Positions 18,189-26,566 of a stretch of 64,000 nucleotides of DNA are shown piece by piece; the first letter of the stretch is position 1, and each line of letters begins with the position of its first letter. A program made the translations under genes and the position numbers. The stretch spans positions 744,001-808,000 of the forward strand of contig NZ_CP147919.1 in NCBI RefSeq assembly GCF_039645985.1. Reading direction: 5' to 3'. The notes below the pieces were generated by a model that saw only the letters and a program-made list of their open reading frames with translations, was not told where the DNA came from and did not search any database. The DNA comes from Sulfurimonas sp. HSL3-7 (GTDB lineage: Bacteria; Campylobacterota; Campylobacteria; Campylobacterales; Sulfurimonadaceae).

Positions 18189-18764
18189 ATGAAGTGCCTG
18201 CTCTGCTCTTCATGGTCTCCCACCCATATCTGCAAAGCCTGCCAGGCAGAAAACCTCCAACCCGCATTCTATAAACGCAAGATACGCGGCAATATCAATG
18301 TCTACTCTTTCTATAAATACAGGGAGATCGAGAAACTGCTCCACACCAAACATACCGATCTCGGTTTCTACATCTATACGCTTTTTGCAAAGATCGCTTT
18401 TAAACGCTTCAGTGACAACTTCAGCTTTGACGGAAGTGTCACTTCGCTAGGCGTCGACGAACATGTCAAGCACGGGTATTCGCATACGGCAATCCTGAAC
18501 AGGGCCTTGACGTCGGAACAGATTTATCCCCGTTTCAACAAGCTGATCGCGACTAGCAAAGAGACCTACTCGGGCAAGAGCTTTCAGTTTCGGCTGCTGC
18601 ATCCACGCCGGTTCGAGGTTAAGCCCTTTCAGGAGAAGTATGTGATACTGGTCGATGATATCGTGACGACGGGGATGACCCTGACCCAGGCGGTTGAGGC
18701 ACTAGAGAGAGAGGGTAAAGAGGTACTCTTCTGCCTGACCCTGGCAGATGCGGAAAAGCGGTAA
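18189..18764 (+). CDS. ComF family phosphoribosyltransferase-like protein
   Basis: A 191-residue ComF-type protein with an N-terminal four-cysteine zinc finger (C3, C6, C15, C18) and a C-terminal type I phosphoribosyltransferase loop, VILVDDIVTTGMT, near residues 152-164. In naturally competent bacteria ComF helps bring single-stranded DNA into the cytoplasm. dprA in this same window makes a competence role plausible, but many ComF homologues are uncharacterised. Its stop lies four bases from the stop of convergent mnmH. Confidence 0.85.
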   Translation: MKCLLCSSWSPTHICKACQAENLQPAFYKRKIRGNINVYSFYKYREIEKLLHTKHTDLGFYIYTLFAKIAFKRFSDNFSFDGSVTSLGVDEHVKHGYSHTAILNRALTSEQIYPRFNKLIATSKETYSGKSFQFRLLHPRRFEVKPFQEKYVILVDDIVTTGMTLTQAVEALEREGKEVLFCLTLADAEKR

Positions 18765-18767
18765 CCT

Positions 18768-19865
18768 CTAGCTCTTTTTGCCTTGTTTGACAAAGTCAAG
18801 TACGGCTTCGGCGTTGCCGCGGAAGAGCACTGGAAGAGGGCTTTTGCTGATCTGGTAGTCATACATCGGGTCGTAGTAGTCGCGCAGCAGTATTTCGATC
18901 CACGCTTTATGCGCTTCGGTGTCGCCGTTCGCCTGCTGGCGTTTAAAGGCATTGGCAAGTAGCGATTTGAGAGACAGGTAGCGTTCGCTGCCGAGCCGTT
19001 TTCGGATACGGTCCAGCCCGCCGTCCATCGTATCAAACCACTGTTTGCTACCGTTTTCGCCGAAGCGGCTGCCGTATTCGAGCAGGGCAGCGGTGACATA
19101 CTCGTCGAAGGTGATCTGGACGCGCTCTTCCAGAGGAGTCTCCAGGATGATGAGAGAGCCTTTCTGGAAGTTGTCAAAGACCGGTTTCGGGATATAGACC
19201 CTGCCGATATTGTGGCTTTCGTGTTCGATAACGAGCTGACGGTGTCCGGCGGCTTCGTAGCGGATCAGCGCAAAAGCGAGACGGTCCTCGAAATCGATCT
19301 GCGAAGGCTGCGGGGTACTGAAACGGCCGAAGGAGGAGCCTCTGTGGTTTGCGATACCTTCAAGGTCGATGGCATTTTCGAGTTGGTGAATCAGTAGGGT
19401 CTTGCCCGAACCGGTCCGTCCGCCGATGATGACGGGCGCTGTTTCGGAACTGATACGCAGCGATTCGTTCATCAAAAAGTTACGGAAGGCTTTGTAACCC
19501 CCTTTGAGGCGGGGTATGGTGATGCCTGCTTCGGCCAGCCACGCCTGCGATATCTTGGAACGCTGGCCGCCGCGGAAGCAGTAGAGGTAGGCGTCGGGAT
19601 GCTGCTGCACAAAGCTCTGCCACGCCTCTACCCGCTGCGCTTTTACCTCTCCCTGAATGAGCTTGTGCCCCAGCTTTACAGCTTCGCTGTTGCCTGCTTC
19701 TTTGTAACGGATACCGATCAGACGGCGCTCCTCGTCATTGAGCAGGGGGAGGTTCGTTGATGTCGGAAAAGAGCCTTTTTCAAACTCGACAGGGGCGCGG
19801 ACATCGATAAGCGGCCGTGCCTGCAGGACAATAGAACGAAAATCATCCGTCAGAGGCAGTGGCAC
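18768..19865 (-). CDS. mnmH: tRNA 2-selenouridine synthase MnmH (SelU)
   Basis: Converts 2-thiouridine at the tRNA wobble position to 2-selenouridine with selenophosphate, by way of a geranylated intermediate. The N-terminal rhodanese domain keeps the catalytic Cys96 in YCFRGGQRS. A P-loop GGRTGSGKT lies at about 148-156, as expected for the C-terminal domain. The length of 365 residues is normal. The gene begins one base after the selD stop, so selenophosphate supply and use are co-expressed. MnmA, encoded 4 kb away, makes the thiouridine substrate. Confidence 0.94.
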   Translation of the reverse strand: MPLPLTDDFRSIVLQARPLIDVRAPVEFEKGSFPTSTNLPLLNDEERRLIGIRYKEAGNSEAVKLGHKLIQGEVKAQRVEAWQSFVQQHPDAYLYCFRGGQRSKISQAWLAEAGITIPRLKGGYKAFRNFLMNESLRISSETAPVIIGGRTGSGKTLLIHQLENAIDLEGIANHRGSSFGRFSTPQPSQIDFEDRLAFALIRYEAAGHRQLVIEHESHNIGRVYIPKPVFDNFQKGSLIILETPLEERVQITFDEYVTAALLEYGSRFGENGSKQWFDTMDGGLDRIRKRLGSERYLSLKSLLANAFKRQQANGDTEAHKAWIEILLRDYYDPMYDYQISKSPLPVLFRGNAEAVLDFVKQGKKS

Positions 19866-19866
19866 C

Positions 19867-20940
19867 TTAGATTACCTCGACGCTGTATTGGCCGCGGTTG
19901 ACGGTACGCCCGATAGAACGCAGTTCCAGCCCGGCCGATGCCGTGATACGTAAAAAATCATCCAGCGCATCTTTGCGTACCGCGCAGAGAAGTCCGCCGG
20001 ATGTCTGGGCATCGCAGAGGATGTCCTGCTGCTCAGACGTCATCGGACCGATCTTGTGCCCGTAGCTTTCGAAGTTGCGGCGGGTTCCGCCCGGGACACA
20101 TTCCATCGCAAGGTATTTTTTGACATTGTCCAAGACGGGAACATCATCGAAACGGACGATTGCACTGATGTTGCTGCCGTCGCAGATCTCTGTAAGGTGG
20201 CCGAGCAGTCCGAACCCGGTCACATCCGTCAGCGCGGTGACCCCTTCGAGCCGGGCGATTTCGGCACCGATCTTGTTGAGCGTGCACATGGCGTCGATAG
20301 CCACCTGAATGTCGCCTTCCGAGATCTTACCCTGTTTCTGCGCAGTGGTCAGGATACCGATACCCAGAGGTTTGGTCAGGAAAAGTGCGCACTCTACCTC
20401 TGCCGTGTCGTTGCGTTTGATGTTTTTGTTCTCGGCAAGACCGGTGACGGCAAGACCGAAGATAGGCTCCGGGGAGTCAATGCTGTGGCCGCCGGCCAGG
20501 GGGATACCGGCCTCTTCACAGACCGCGCGGCCGCCGTCGATCACCTGCTGGGCGACATCGGCGTCAAGCGTGTTGATGGGCCAGCCGAAGATGGAGATGG
20601 CCATCAGCGGCTTGCCGCCCATCGCATAGATGTCGCTGATGGCATTGGTCGCCGCGATGCGCCCGAAAGTGAAGGGGTCATCCACAATAGGCATAAAAAA
20701 ATCGGTGGTGCTCAGTACCGAGGTGCCGTTGCCGAGGTCGAAGGCGGCCGCGTCATCATTGGTGGCGTTGCCGACGAGAAGCTGCGGGTACTCGATGGTC
20801 TCTCGCGTACTCTCCAAAATCGTTTTGAGCAGTTTCGGCGAGATCTTGCAGCCGCAGCCCGCACCGTGGCTGTATTGTGTCAGTTTTATTGCTTCCATGG
20901 GTGTCTTTCGCGTAATAAATTCATATGTTTGAGTAGCCAT
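19867..20940 (-). CDS. selD: Selenide, water dikinase SelD
   Basis: Makes selenophosphate from selenide and ATP. The active-site loop [10 protein letters not shown] gives Cys29 and Lys32, matching E. coli Cys17 and Lys20; this is the cysteine and not the selenocysteine form. The glycine-rich ATP loop and [12 protein letters not shown] near 225 are present. An alternative ATG 14 codons in ([14 protein letters not shown]) would give the E. coli-like N-terminus; neither start has a good ribosome binding site. No selA, selB or tRNA-Sec is in the window, so only tRNA selenation can be inferred. Confidence 0.96.
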   Translation of the reverse strand: MATQTYEFITRKTPMEAIKLTQYSHGAGCGCKISPKLLKTILESTRETIEYPQLLVGNATNDDAAAFDLGNGTSVLSTTDFFMPIVDDPFTFGRIAATNAISDIYAMGGKPLMAISIFGWPINTLDADVAQQVIDGGRAVCEEAGIPLAGGHSIDSPEPIFGLAVTGLAENKNIKRNDTAEVECALFLTKPLGIGILTTAQKQGKISEGDIQVAIDAMCTLNKIGAEIARLEGVTALTDVTGFGLLGHLTEICDGSNISAIVRFDDVPVLDNVKKYLAMECVPGGTRRNFESYGHKIGPMTSEQQDILCDAQTSGGLLCAVRKDALDDFLRITASAGLELRSIGRTVNRGQYSVEVI

Positions 20941-21009
20941 ATAATAGTCCCGTTTCGCTAAGAGGGCACTTTAATGGTATGATTTTTAAAATACTCCGGA
21001 GCGCTGAAG

Positions 21010-21486
21010 ATGAAAGAAATGAATATTACTATCCCGCATTACAAGAGGCTTGTACTACGCCATGTCGTGTTGGACTATAACGGTACACTGGCAGAAGACG
21101 GTGAACTCAAAGAAGAGGCAAGAGTACTGCTTGCGCCCCTGGTCGAACGCTACAGTGTGCACGTCATCACTTCGGACACTTTCGGCAGTGTCAAGACGCA
21201 ACTTGAAGGGTTCGATGTAACGGTCAAGGTATTGACAAGTGATGACCATATCGCTGAAAAGGCGGCGTATATTGATGCTCTTGGACGTCTCCATTGCGCT
21301 GCCGTCGGCAACGGGAACAATGATGCAAAGATGTTGAAAGAGGCGCTGCTCGGTATCGCCCTGATAGGTGATGAAGGATGCAGTACCCAGACCCTGTTAA
21401 GCAGTGATGTCGTCTGCACAAATATCAAAGACGCTTTGGGGCTGCTGCTTAACGACAAACGCCTTATTGCGACACTGCGAATGTAA
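21010..21486 (+). CDS. HAD-superfamily phosphatase, soluble P-type-ATPase-like
   Basis: A 158-residue haloacid dehalogenase-type hydrolase. The nucleophile motif is VVLDYNGTLAEDG near residue 20 (D-Y-N-G-T); motif II is in ITSDT near 55; motif IV is GNGNNDAKML near 100. The core lacks a cap domain and resembles the phosphorylation domain of P-type ATPases, a type seen as free proteins in many bacteria. The substrate is unknown. It is divergent from selD with a 69-base gap containing a possible TATGAT. Confidence 0.82.
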   Translation: MKEMNITIPHYKRLVLRHVVLDYNGTLAEDGELKEEARVLLAPLVERYSVHVITSDTFGSVKTQLEGFDVTVKVLTSDDHIAEKAAYIDALGRLHCAAVGNGNNDAKMLKEALLGIALIGDEGCSTQTLLSSDVVCTNIKDALGLLLNDKRLIATLRM

Positions 21487-21506
21487 GAGTATACTTCAAG
21501 CTCTCG

Positions 21507-21614
21507 GTCCCAGTATTCGGGACATAACATCATCAAGATGGCAGCTGAAACCTGCCGCCCCGAGGTAAAAAGCCTCTTCCTCTTCTCATAGAACCCATCA
21601 GGTTTTCGATGGGT
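21507..21614 (+). other. Intergenic region with four consecutive small hairpins
   Basis: Between the HAD gene and the porin gene, four stems follow one another: GTCCC/GGGAC, GGCAG/CTGCC and GAGG/CCTC, each with a seven-base loop, then ACCCATC/GATGGGT with an eight-base loop, followed by a pyrimidine-rich stretch. This suggests a structured RNA ending in a terminator-like stem. It does not match a tRNA, SRP RNA or a riboswitch I know. The remaining 120 bases up to the porin contain only TATAAG and AAGGA near the start codon. Confidence 0.4.
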
Positions 21615-21734
21615 CTTCTTGATTCTTTCGGTATTGTCGAGTCCTTTATATAGAGCGAAATGCAATCGAAAAAGCTTTTACACTTCCTTTTCATTCTTAT
21701 TCTACACTGCCCCCATCTTTTATAAGGAAAACAT

Positions 21735-23123
21735 ATGAAAATAGGTTTAAAAACAAGGTTTCTCGGTTGGGCCCTGCTTGCATCTTGTTCCCAGATGAAT
21801 GCAGCCGACTGGCTTATGCTTCAGGGTGCACAACCCGAAGTAGTGGCACCGAAAGGCGTTATCGTACCTTACCGCAGTAAAGTACCGAAATTGTGGGGGT
21901 TTGTACAGATAAACTACAAGAAAGACTTTGGTGATGTTGTCGTTAATGGCGGGGGCGTAAATCAAACACCATTTTCACTGTTAAACCCGGACTTGGAAGA
22001 TCAGTCCGGATTTAACGTCTTCCGTGCGAGGATAGCCCTGCGCGGTATGGCGGATAATGAGAATCTTGTGGACTACTTTGTCATGACAGAGTTTGGGAAT
22101 AATGGTATCAACAACCTGGCAGGGCACAGAAACGTAGCGACGTACTTTAGTGACGCTTCGGTTACTTTAAAGCATGTTCCCGGAGCAAAACTGCGTGTGG
22201 GTATGTTTAAAACGCCTGGTAGTGAAGAGGGTTTACAGGCTGTTTTCGTATCTCCGTATATTGAGTTTACGACGATGTCAAACCAGCAGTTGCTTGAAAG
22301 AAAAGTAACTAATGTTGGTGCAGCGCAAAAAAATGGCGCAGCGGGCGGAGCAGCGACGGTACACTATACCAGTACAAGCATTGACGAACCGATAGGTGCC
22401 TATAGAGATACCGGGGCACAGATCTTTGACACCTTTAATATTGCAAAGAGCTGGACCTTGTCTTATGCTTATATGTACGGTAACGGAAACGGCATTTCCA
22501 TGAAGGCTTCTGATAAGCAGAGAACACATTACGGCTACCTTGCTCTGGAAGACAATTTCGGTCCGGCCAGAGGTTATTACACCGAATCGATGAAATTCTT
22601 TATCTGGGGTCAGGACGGCAAACGTACTCTTCTTTCAACGGATCCAACAACACTCGTGACGACTGAAGTGAACGCAAACAGAAAGCGTTACGGTCTTGGT
22701 ATGACCTATTACAATTCCGGTCTTCGATTTGAAGCAGAATATATGAGAGCCGAAGGGATGATCTTTACCGGCGCGAAAGATAAAGACAGTGACCCATTGA
22801 AAGAAGACTGGCAGTTCCAGTTTGCGGTCGGCGATGAAAACAAGGCAGACGGCGGTTATGTGAACCTTCAGTATGAGATTATGCCTAAAAAGCTGGAAGT
22901 CTTCGGACGTTATGATTTTTCAAATCGTCTGACAAATGACAGCAAGGCCGAAAGAGATTTTAAAACGGCCACACTCGGCTGTTCTTACAGGTTTAAAGGC
23001 GCAACGCGTATTGACTTGAACTACATGTTCCGTGATGCCAAAGCCCCCGGCAACGCCAACGCGCAGAAAGTTCTTGACAATATGGGTAACCGGGTAGCAG
23101 TCCAAGTCACTGCTGCTTTCTAG
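21735..23123 (+). CDS. Outer-membrane porin, OprO/OprP-like
   Basis: A 462-residue predicted beta-barrel with a signal peptide (cleavage near residue 24, after MNA). The repeated strands alternate polar and aromatic residues, with many Y/F-rich turns and a C-terminal aromatic residue (VQVTAAF), as for OmpA/Bam substrates. The pattern L-R-V-G-M-F-K-T-P-G and F-R-A-R-I-A-L-R-G resembles phosphate/polyanion-selective porins. It is followed after 13 bases by a DsrE-like gene, suggesting one operon that imports or senses an anion, perhaps an inorganic sulfur compound. The substrate is inferred only. Confidence 0.8.
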   Translation: MKIGLKTRFLGWALLASCSQMNAADWLMLQGAQPEVVAPKGVIVPYRSKVPKLWGFVQINYKKDFGDVVVNGGGVNQTPFSLLNPDLEDQSGFNVFRARIALRGMADNENLVDYFVMTEFGNNGINNLAGHRNVATYFSDASVTLKHVPGAKLRVGMFKTPGSEEGLQAVFVSPYIEFTTMSNQQLLERKVTNVGAAQKNGAAGGAATVHYTSTSIDEPIGAYRDTGAQIFDTFNIAKSWTLSYAYMYGNGNGISMKASDKQRTHYGYLALEDNFGPARGYYTESMKFFIWGQDGKRTLLSTDPTTLVTTEVNANRKRYGLGMTYYNSGLRFEAEYMRAEGMIFTGAKDKDSDPLKEDWQFQFAVGDENKADGGYVNLQYEIMPKKLEVFGRYDFSNRLTNDSKAERDFKTATLGCSYRFKGATRIDLNYMFRDAKAPGNANAQKVLDNMGNRVAVQVTAAF

Positions 23124-23136
23124 GAAAGGAAAAACA

Positions 23137-23631
23137 ATGAAAATGCTAAAAACAGTAATCACACTAATGGTCATGATGGCGGCTTCGCTGCCGCTTTTTG
23201 CAGAGGATGAAGAGACGATAAAAGTCGTTTACCAATGCGATTTTCCCGATGTAAAACGCGTCCATTTGATGTTGAACACGCTCAATAACGCTGTAAAGTA
23301 CTATCAGGACAATTTTATCGATTACGAAATCAATATCGTGACGCTCGGCCCCTGTCTGCAGTACATGATGAAAGATTTCGAAGAGACCGGTTTCAGAGAG
23401 ATGCCCTATCTCACCCACGGCGGACCGGCAGAGAACGGAACGACCGGACGGTTCAAAAGTCTAAAAATGACGGGCGGGGACAATATTAAATTTTTTGCGT
23501 GCAAAAACACGATGAACAAGAAAAATGTCAAACCGCAGCAGCTGTTGGACATCGTTAAAACGACACCGGCCGGTATTATAAAAGCAATCGAGCTTCAGCG
23601 ACAAGGATATTCCTATATTAAGATCCAGTAA
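23137..23631 (+). CDS. Exported DsrE/DsrF-like protein
   Basis: A 164-residue protein with a clear signal peptide (cleavage near 22, after LFA) and a DsrE-type fold: the V-V-Y-Q-C-D-F-P strand, M-L-N-T-L-N-N-A helix, and the V-T-L-G-P-C-L-Q-Y-M segment where cytoplasmic DsrE proteins have their sulfur-carrying loop. Cysteines at about residues 33, 73 and 126 could bind sulfur; none is proven catalytic. Periplasmic DsrE homologues are frequent in sulfur oxidisers but poorly characterised. It lies 13 bases after the porin gene. Confidence 0.78.
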   Translation: MKMLKTVITLMVMMAASLPLFAEDEETIKVVYQCDFPDVKRVHLMLNTLNNAVKYYQDNFIDYEINIVTLGPCLQYMMKDFEETGFREMPYLTHGGPAENGTTGRFKSLKMTGGDNIKFFACKNTMNKKNVKPQQLLDIVKTTPAGIIKAIELQRQGYSYIKIQ

Positions 23632-23760
23632 TCTCAATATTACCCGAGACAGAGAAAAAGTGGTTTCACGATTTTGGATCATGGAACCAAAGTATTACGA
23701 CTCCTAAAAATGTGTCTGTTTACTTGGAGGAGTGATACATTAAAACATTAAAGGCAAAAA

Positions 23761-24720
23761 ATGTATATTAAAAAACTGCTGCTGACTGCTACGTTAACAG
23801 GTGTATTTTCACTCTCTCCTGTCTGTTTTGCGAAAGATGCAGGACATGGACATGATTATAGAACATTTCATAGTAATGGAAAAATCGAGTATGGGCAGAT
23901 TTATGATTCTTACACTTCGGATCTGGTGGTATATTTAGCCGGAAATCAATTTATGGTTATAGAAGAGTTGATCAAAAATTTTCAAAAGAAAAACCCCGAT
24001 ATAAAAACTGTTTATGTTGAAACGATACCACCGGGCAAGATTTTAAAAGAACAGATTTTAAAGCAAGGCATGGTTTACGGTCAAAAGACCAATCAAAATC
24101 CAGATATTTACGGCAGTGTAAACTTAGGGCATCTTAAAAAACTTAAAGAAGTAGATAAGATGAACACCTACATGACGTATACGCATAATCAGCTTGAGTT
24201 AATGGTTGCCCAAGGTAATCCTAAACATATTACAGGACCGGCGGATCTTGCAAGGGATGATCTGGTCAAATCTCTGCCAAATCCTTTAACAGAAGGTATT
24301 TTTAAATTTTATGGTTCACAGATGTTAAAAGATCTGGGTATCTATGAAAAAGTTACCGATGGAAAAAAATGTAAATCTTGTTGGGCAGTTAAAGATAAGA
24401 CATGGTTTACAGAGCGTCACCACAGAGAGACACCTTTTCTTATAGAAAACAATGAAGCGGATGTCGGGATTGTATGGACAACAGAAGTCAACGCTGCAGA
24501 AGCCGCTCATCGTGCACTTGAAGGTGTGAAAATCCCGGCTCCATACAATATGGCGAACGAGGTCTCTTATGTGATCGGAGAACTTACAACTGCGAAAAAT
24601 CACGTAAATGCCCACCGTTACCTGAAATTTTTAAAAACGCCGGAAGCGCAAAAGATCTATGCCGGTTACGGATTCGTTCAGGCTGATAATAAAGAGCTTG
24701 AACTGAAGCTTGTTCCTTAA
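23761..24720 (+). CDS. Periplasmic substrate-binding protein, ModA-like, transporter-less
   Basis: A 319-residue exported binding protein: signal peptide to about residue 24, then a His-rich mature N-terminus (His29, 31, 37), then a type II periplasmic-binding fold related to molybdate/tungstate/extracellular anion binders. Landmarks are DLVVYLAGNQF near 55, QLELMVAQGNPK near 145, NEADVGIVWTTEV near 238 and FLKTPEAQKIYAGYGFV near the end. CKSC near 204 is an unusual cysteine pair. No permease or ATPase gene is adjacent; instead a dCache protein and a two-component system follow, so a sensory role is more likely than transport. The gene is visibly more AT-rich than its neighbours. Confidence 0.78.
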   Translation: MYIKKLLLTATLTGVFSLSPVCFAKDAGHGHDYRTFHSNGKIEYGQIYDSYTSDLVVYLAGNQFMVIEELIKNFQKKNPDIKTVYVETIPPGKILKEQILKQGMVYGQKTNQNPDIYGSVNLGHLKKLKEVDKMNTYMTYTHNQLELMVAQGNPKHITGPADLARDDLVKSLPNPLTEGIFKFYGSQMLKDLGIYEKVTDGKKCKSCWAVKDKTWFTERHHRETPFLIENNEADVGIVWTTEVNAAEAAHRALEGVKIPAPYNMANEVSYVIGELTTAKNHVNAHRYLKFLKTPEAQKIYAGYGFVQADNKELELKLVP

Positions 24721-24815
24721 CGGCTGTGATTCATAACAGGAGAGGTGCATCATATGTTTGATTCAAATTATTCAGTTATAGTATCAGAATTTATTATTTT
24801 ACTGTATGGAAAATT

Positions 24816-25907
24816 ATGAAACTCTATCAAAAATATCTTGCTTTGATGTTGCTGCTGCTGCTCATAGCGATCGTCTACTTCTACATCCAAAATAAACATG
24901 AGTTTGTAAACAGGGTGGATGTCGTTCTTATAAATCTGCTCGACAAACAGATCGAAGAAGAGAAAGCCAAAGCCTTTGCTTTCGCTTTTGCACTTTCGCA
25001 AAACGAGACACTGCAGACAGCAATACAAAACAGCGATGGAGCGAAAGGCTACGAGATCTTAAAACGGTATATGAGCACCTTGGAAACATTCAGCGGCTCC
25101 AAGGTCCGTACCCAGATCATCTCGAAAGATTTTGTCATCTTTGCAAGAAGCTGGGACAACCGTGATGCCGGATTGCCCATAAAAGAGTACCGTCCGGATC
25201 TTGAAGAGATGGTCCGTACGCTTGAACCCCACCTCTCTTTTGAAGCGGCAAGACGACTGGTACTGATCGCCTCTATCCCCATTGTCAAAGAGGGTGCGTT
25301 TATCGGTTTTGTCGAGGTGATACAGAAATTCGATGCGATAGAGGACTATTTTGCCAATTACGACGTTGACCTTCTGGTCCTGCTTGATGCAAAATATGAG
25401 GCTCAGGCGGTACTGCTCGACAAAAATCCCCGTATAGGCGATACGATCGTGGCCAATGAGGGGGCGAACATACACCATATCGCCTATATGCAAAAAACGG
25501 GTGTAGGGGATCTGTTGACGCAGGGGATATTGGAAGGGGAGAACCACTTCTATTTTTCCAAAGCGATCTTAAACAGTGAAGGGCAGAATATCGGATCGTT
25601 TATTTTGATACTCTCTAAAAAAAAGCTCAGCCTTTTCAGTGCTTTTGAAGAGGAACTGGATACTTTCTTCACCTATGCCCGAAAAGATCTCTACTACTCT
25701 ATCATCAATCGCGACCCCTCTATCAACAGCTATCATGATTTTACGGATAAAGAGCTCCTTCTGCTGAAAAAATGTGTGCACGGAGAGGACAGGGTTGCGC
25801 TTGAAGAGAAGCTGAGAAAGCAGCTTGAAAATTACACGCAGGATGAACTCATCTCCCTTTTACTGGATGTGAATTCAAACAAAAAATCTAGAGGAGAGAT
25901 AAAATGA
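24816..25907 (+). CDS. Membrane-anchored periplasmic dCache sensor without output domain
   Basis: A 363-residue protein with one membrane segment at about residues 7-25 and a large periplasmic part with a double-Cache-like layout: long helix 30-75, S-K-V-R-T-Q-I-I-S-K-D near 95, R-R-L-V-L-I-A-S-I-P-I near 150, and the second lobe ending G-S-F-I-L-I-L-S near 270. No second transmembrane segment, HAMP, kinase or methyl-accepting domain follows; the charged C-terminal 90 residues appear to stay outside. The gene overlaps the response regulator start by four bases (ATGA), so it probably works with that two-component system as a ligand-sensing partner. Confidence 0.75.
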   Translation: MKLYQKYLALMLLLLLIAIVYFYIQNKHEFVNRVDVVLINLLDKQIEEEKAKAFAFAFALSQNETLQTAIQNSDGAKGYEILKRYMSTLETFSGSKVRTQIISKDFVIFARSWDNRDAGLPIKEYRPDLEEMVRTLEPHLSFEAARRLVLIASIPIVKEGAFIGFVEVIQKFDAIEDYFANYDVDLLVLLDAKYEAQAVLLDKNPRIGDTIVANEGANIHHIAYMQKTGVGDLLTQGILEGENHFYFSKAILNSEGQNIGSFILILSKKKLSLFSAFEEELDTFFTYARKDLYYSIINRDPSINSYHDFTDKELLLLKKCVHGEDRVALEEKLRKQLENYTQDELISLLLDVNSNKKSRGEIK

Positions 25908-26566
25908 GAATTCTTCTGCTGGAAGACGAACTGATCTTAAAAGAGAGCATCGAAGAGTTTCTGACCTCCAAGAAGTACATCGTGGACGGATTTGAAAACA
26001 GTGATGACGCTTTTGACGCCATCTTCTCTACCGAGTATGACCTCTTGCTGCTCGATGTCAATGTCCCCGGTGAATGGAACGGTTTTTCCCTGCGAAAAGA
26101 GTTGGCTAGGGAAGGCAAGTCGATACCTACTATTTTTGTGACCTCGATGTCCAGTGCGGATGCGATGCTTCAAGGGTATGCCAACGGCTGCTGCGATTAC
26201 ATTAAAAAGCCATTTGACCTGATAGAGCTTCTGCTCAGGGTACAGCATGCCCTTAAATCGAACTGTTTCAAAACAAAAGAGAACTTCATCGAACTTCCGC
26301 AGGGGTACAGTTACAATGTAACGACATATGAACTCAGCTGTCAATCAAAGCGGATACCGCTTAGCAAGAGGGAAGGGGAGCTTCTCAACCTTTTTCTTAT
26401 CCACCGTAATCAGGTCGTCAGCTTTGAGATGCTGTATGAACAGATATGGGAGAACAATGTAGATTCTGCCAATGCACGTGTGCAGGTCAACAACCTGAGA
26501 AGAAAACTGCCGAAAAATATGATTAAAAACATCTATGGTCTGGGGTATCGTCTTGATTGTCGATGA
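25904..26566 (+). CDS. OmpR-family response regulator
   Basis: A 220-residue transcription factor. The receiver domain has the acidic pair E7-D8, the phospho-acceptor Asp51 in LLLLDVNVPG, Thr79 in FVTSMSS and Lys in YIKKPFD near 101. A winged-helix DNA-binding domain (about 125-220) contains SKREGELLNLFL and VQVNNLRRKL. It is cotranscribed between the dCache gene and the histidine kinase, overlapping both. Likely targets are the adjacent porin/DsrE/binding-protein genes, by inference only. Confidence 0.92.
   Translation: MRILLLEDELILKESIEEFLTSKKYIVDGFENSDDAFDAIFSTEYDLLLLDVNVPGEWNGFSLRKELAREGKSIPTIFVTSMSSADAMLQGYANGCCDYIKKPFDLIELLLRVQHALKSNCFKTKENFIELPQGYSYNVTTYELSCQSKRIPLSKREGELLNLFLIHRNQVVSFEMLYEQIWENNVDSANARVQVNNLRRKLPKNMIKNIYGLGYRLDCR

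Noticed and set aside
20056-20961. A 301-codon open frame antisense to selD.
   Set aside because: Shadow of a conserved gene; the translation is low-complexity and carries no motif.
21490-21620. tRNA-like arms with seven-base loops, considered as tRNA-Sec because selD is near.
   Set aside because: Neither strand has a GTTC-x-A-A T-loop, an acceptor stem or an anticodon in the right place.
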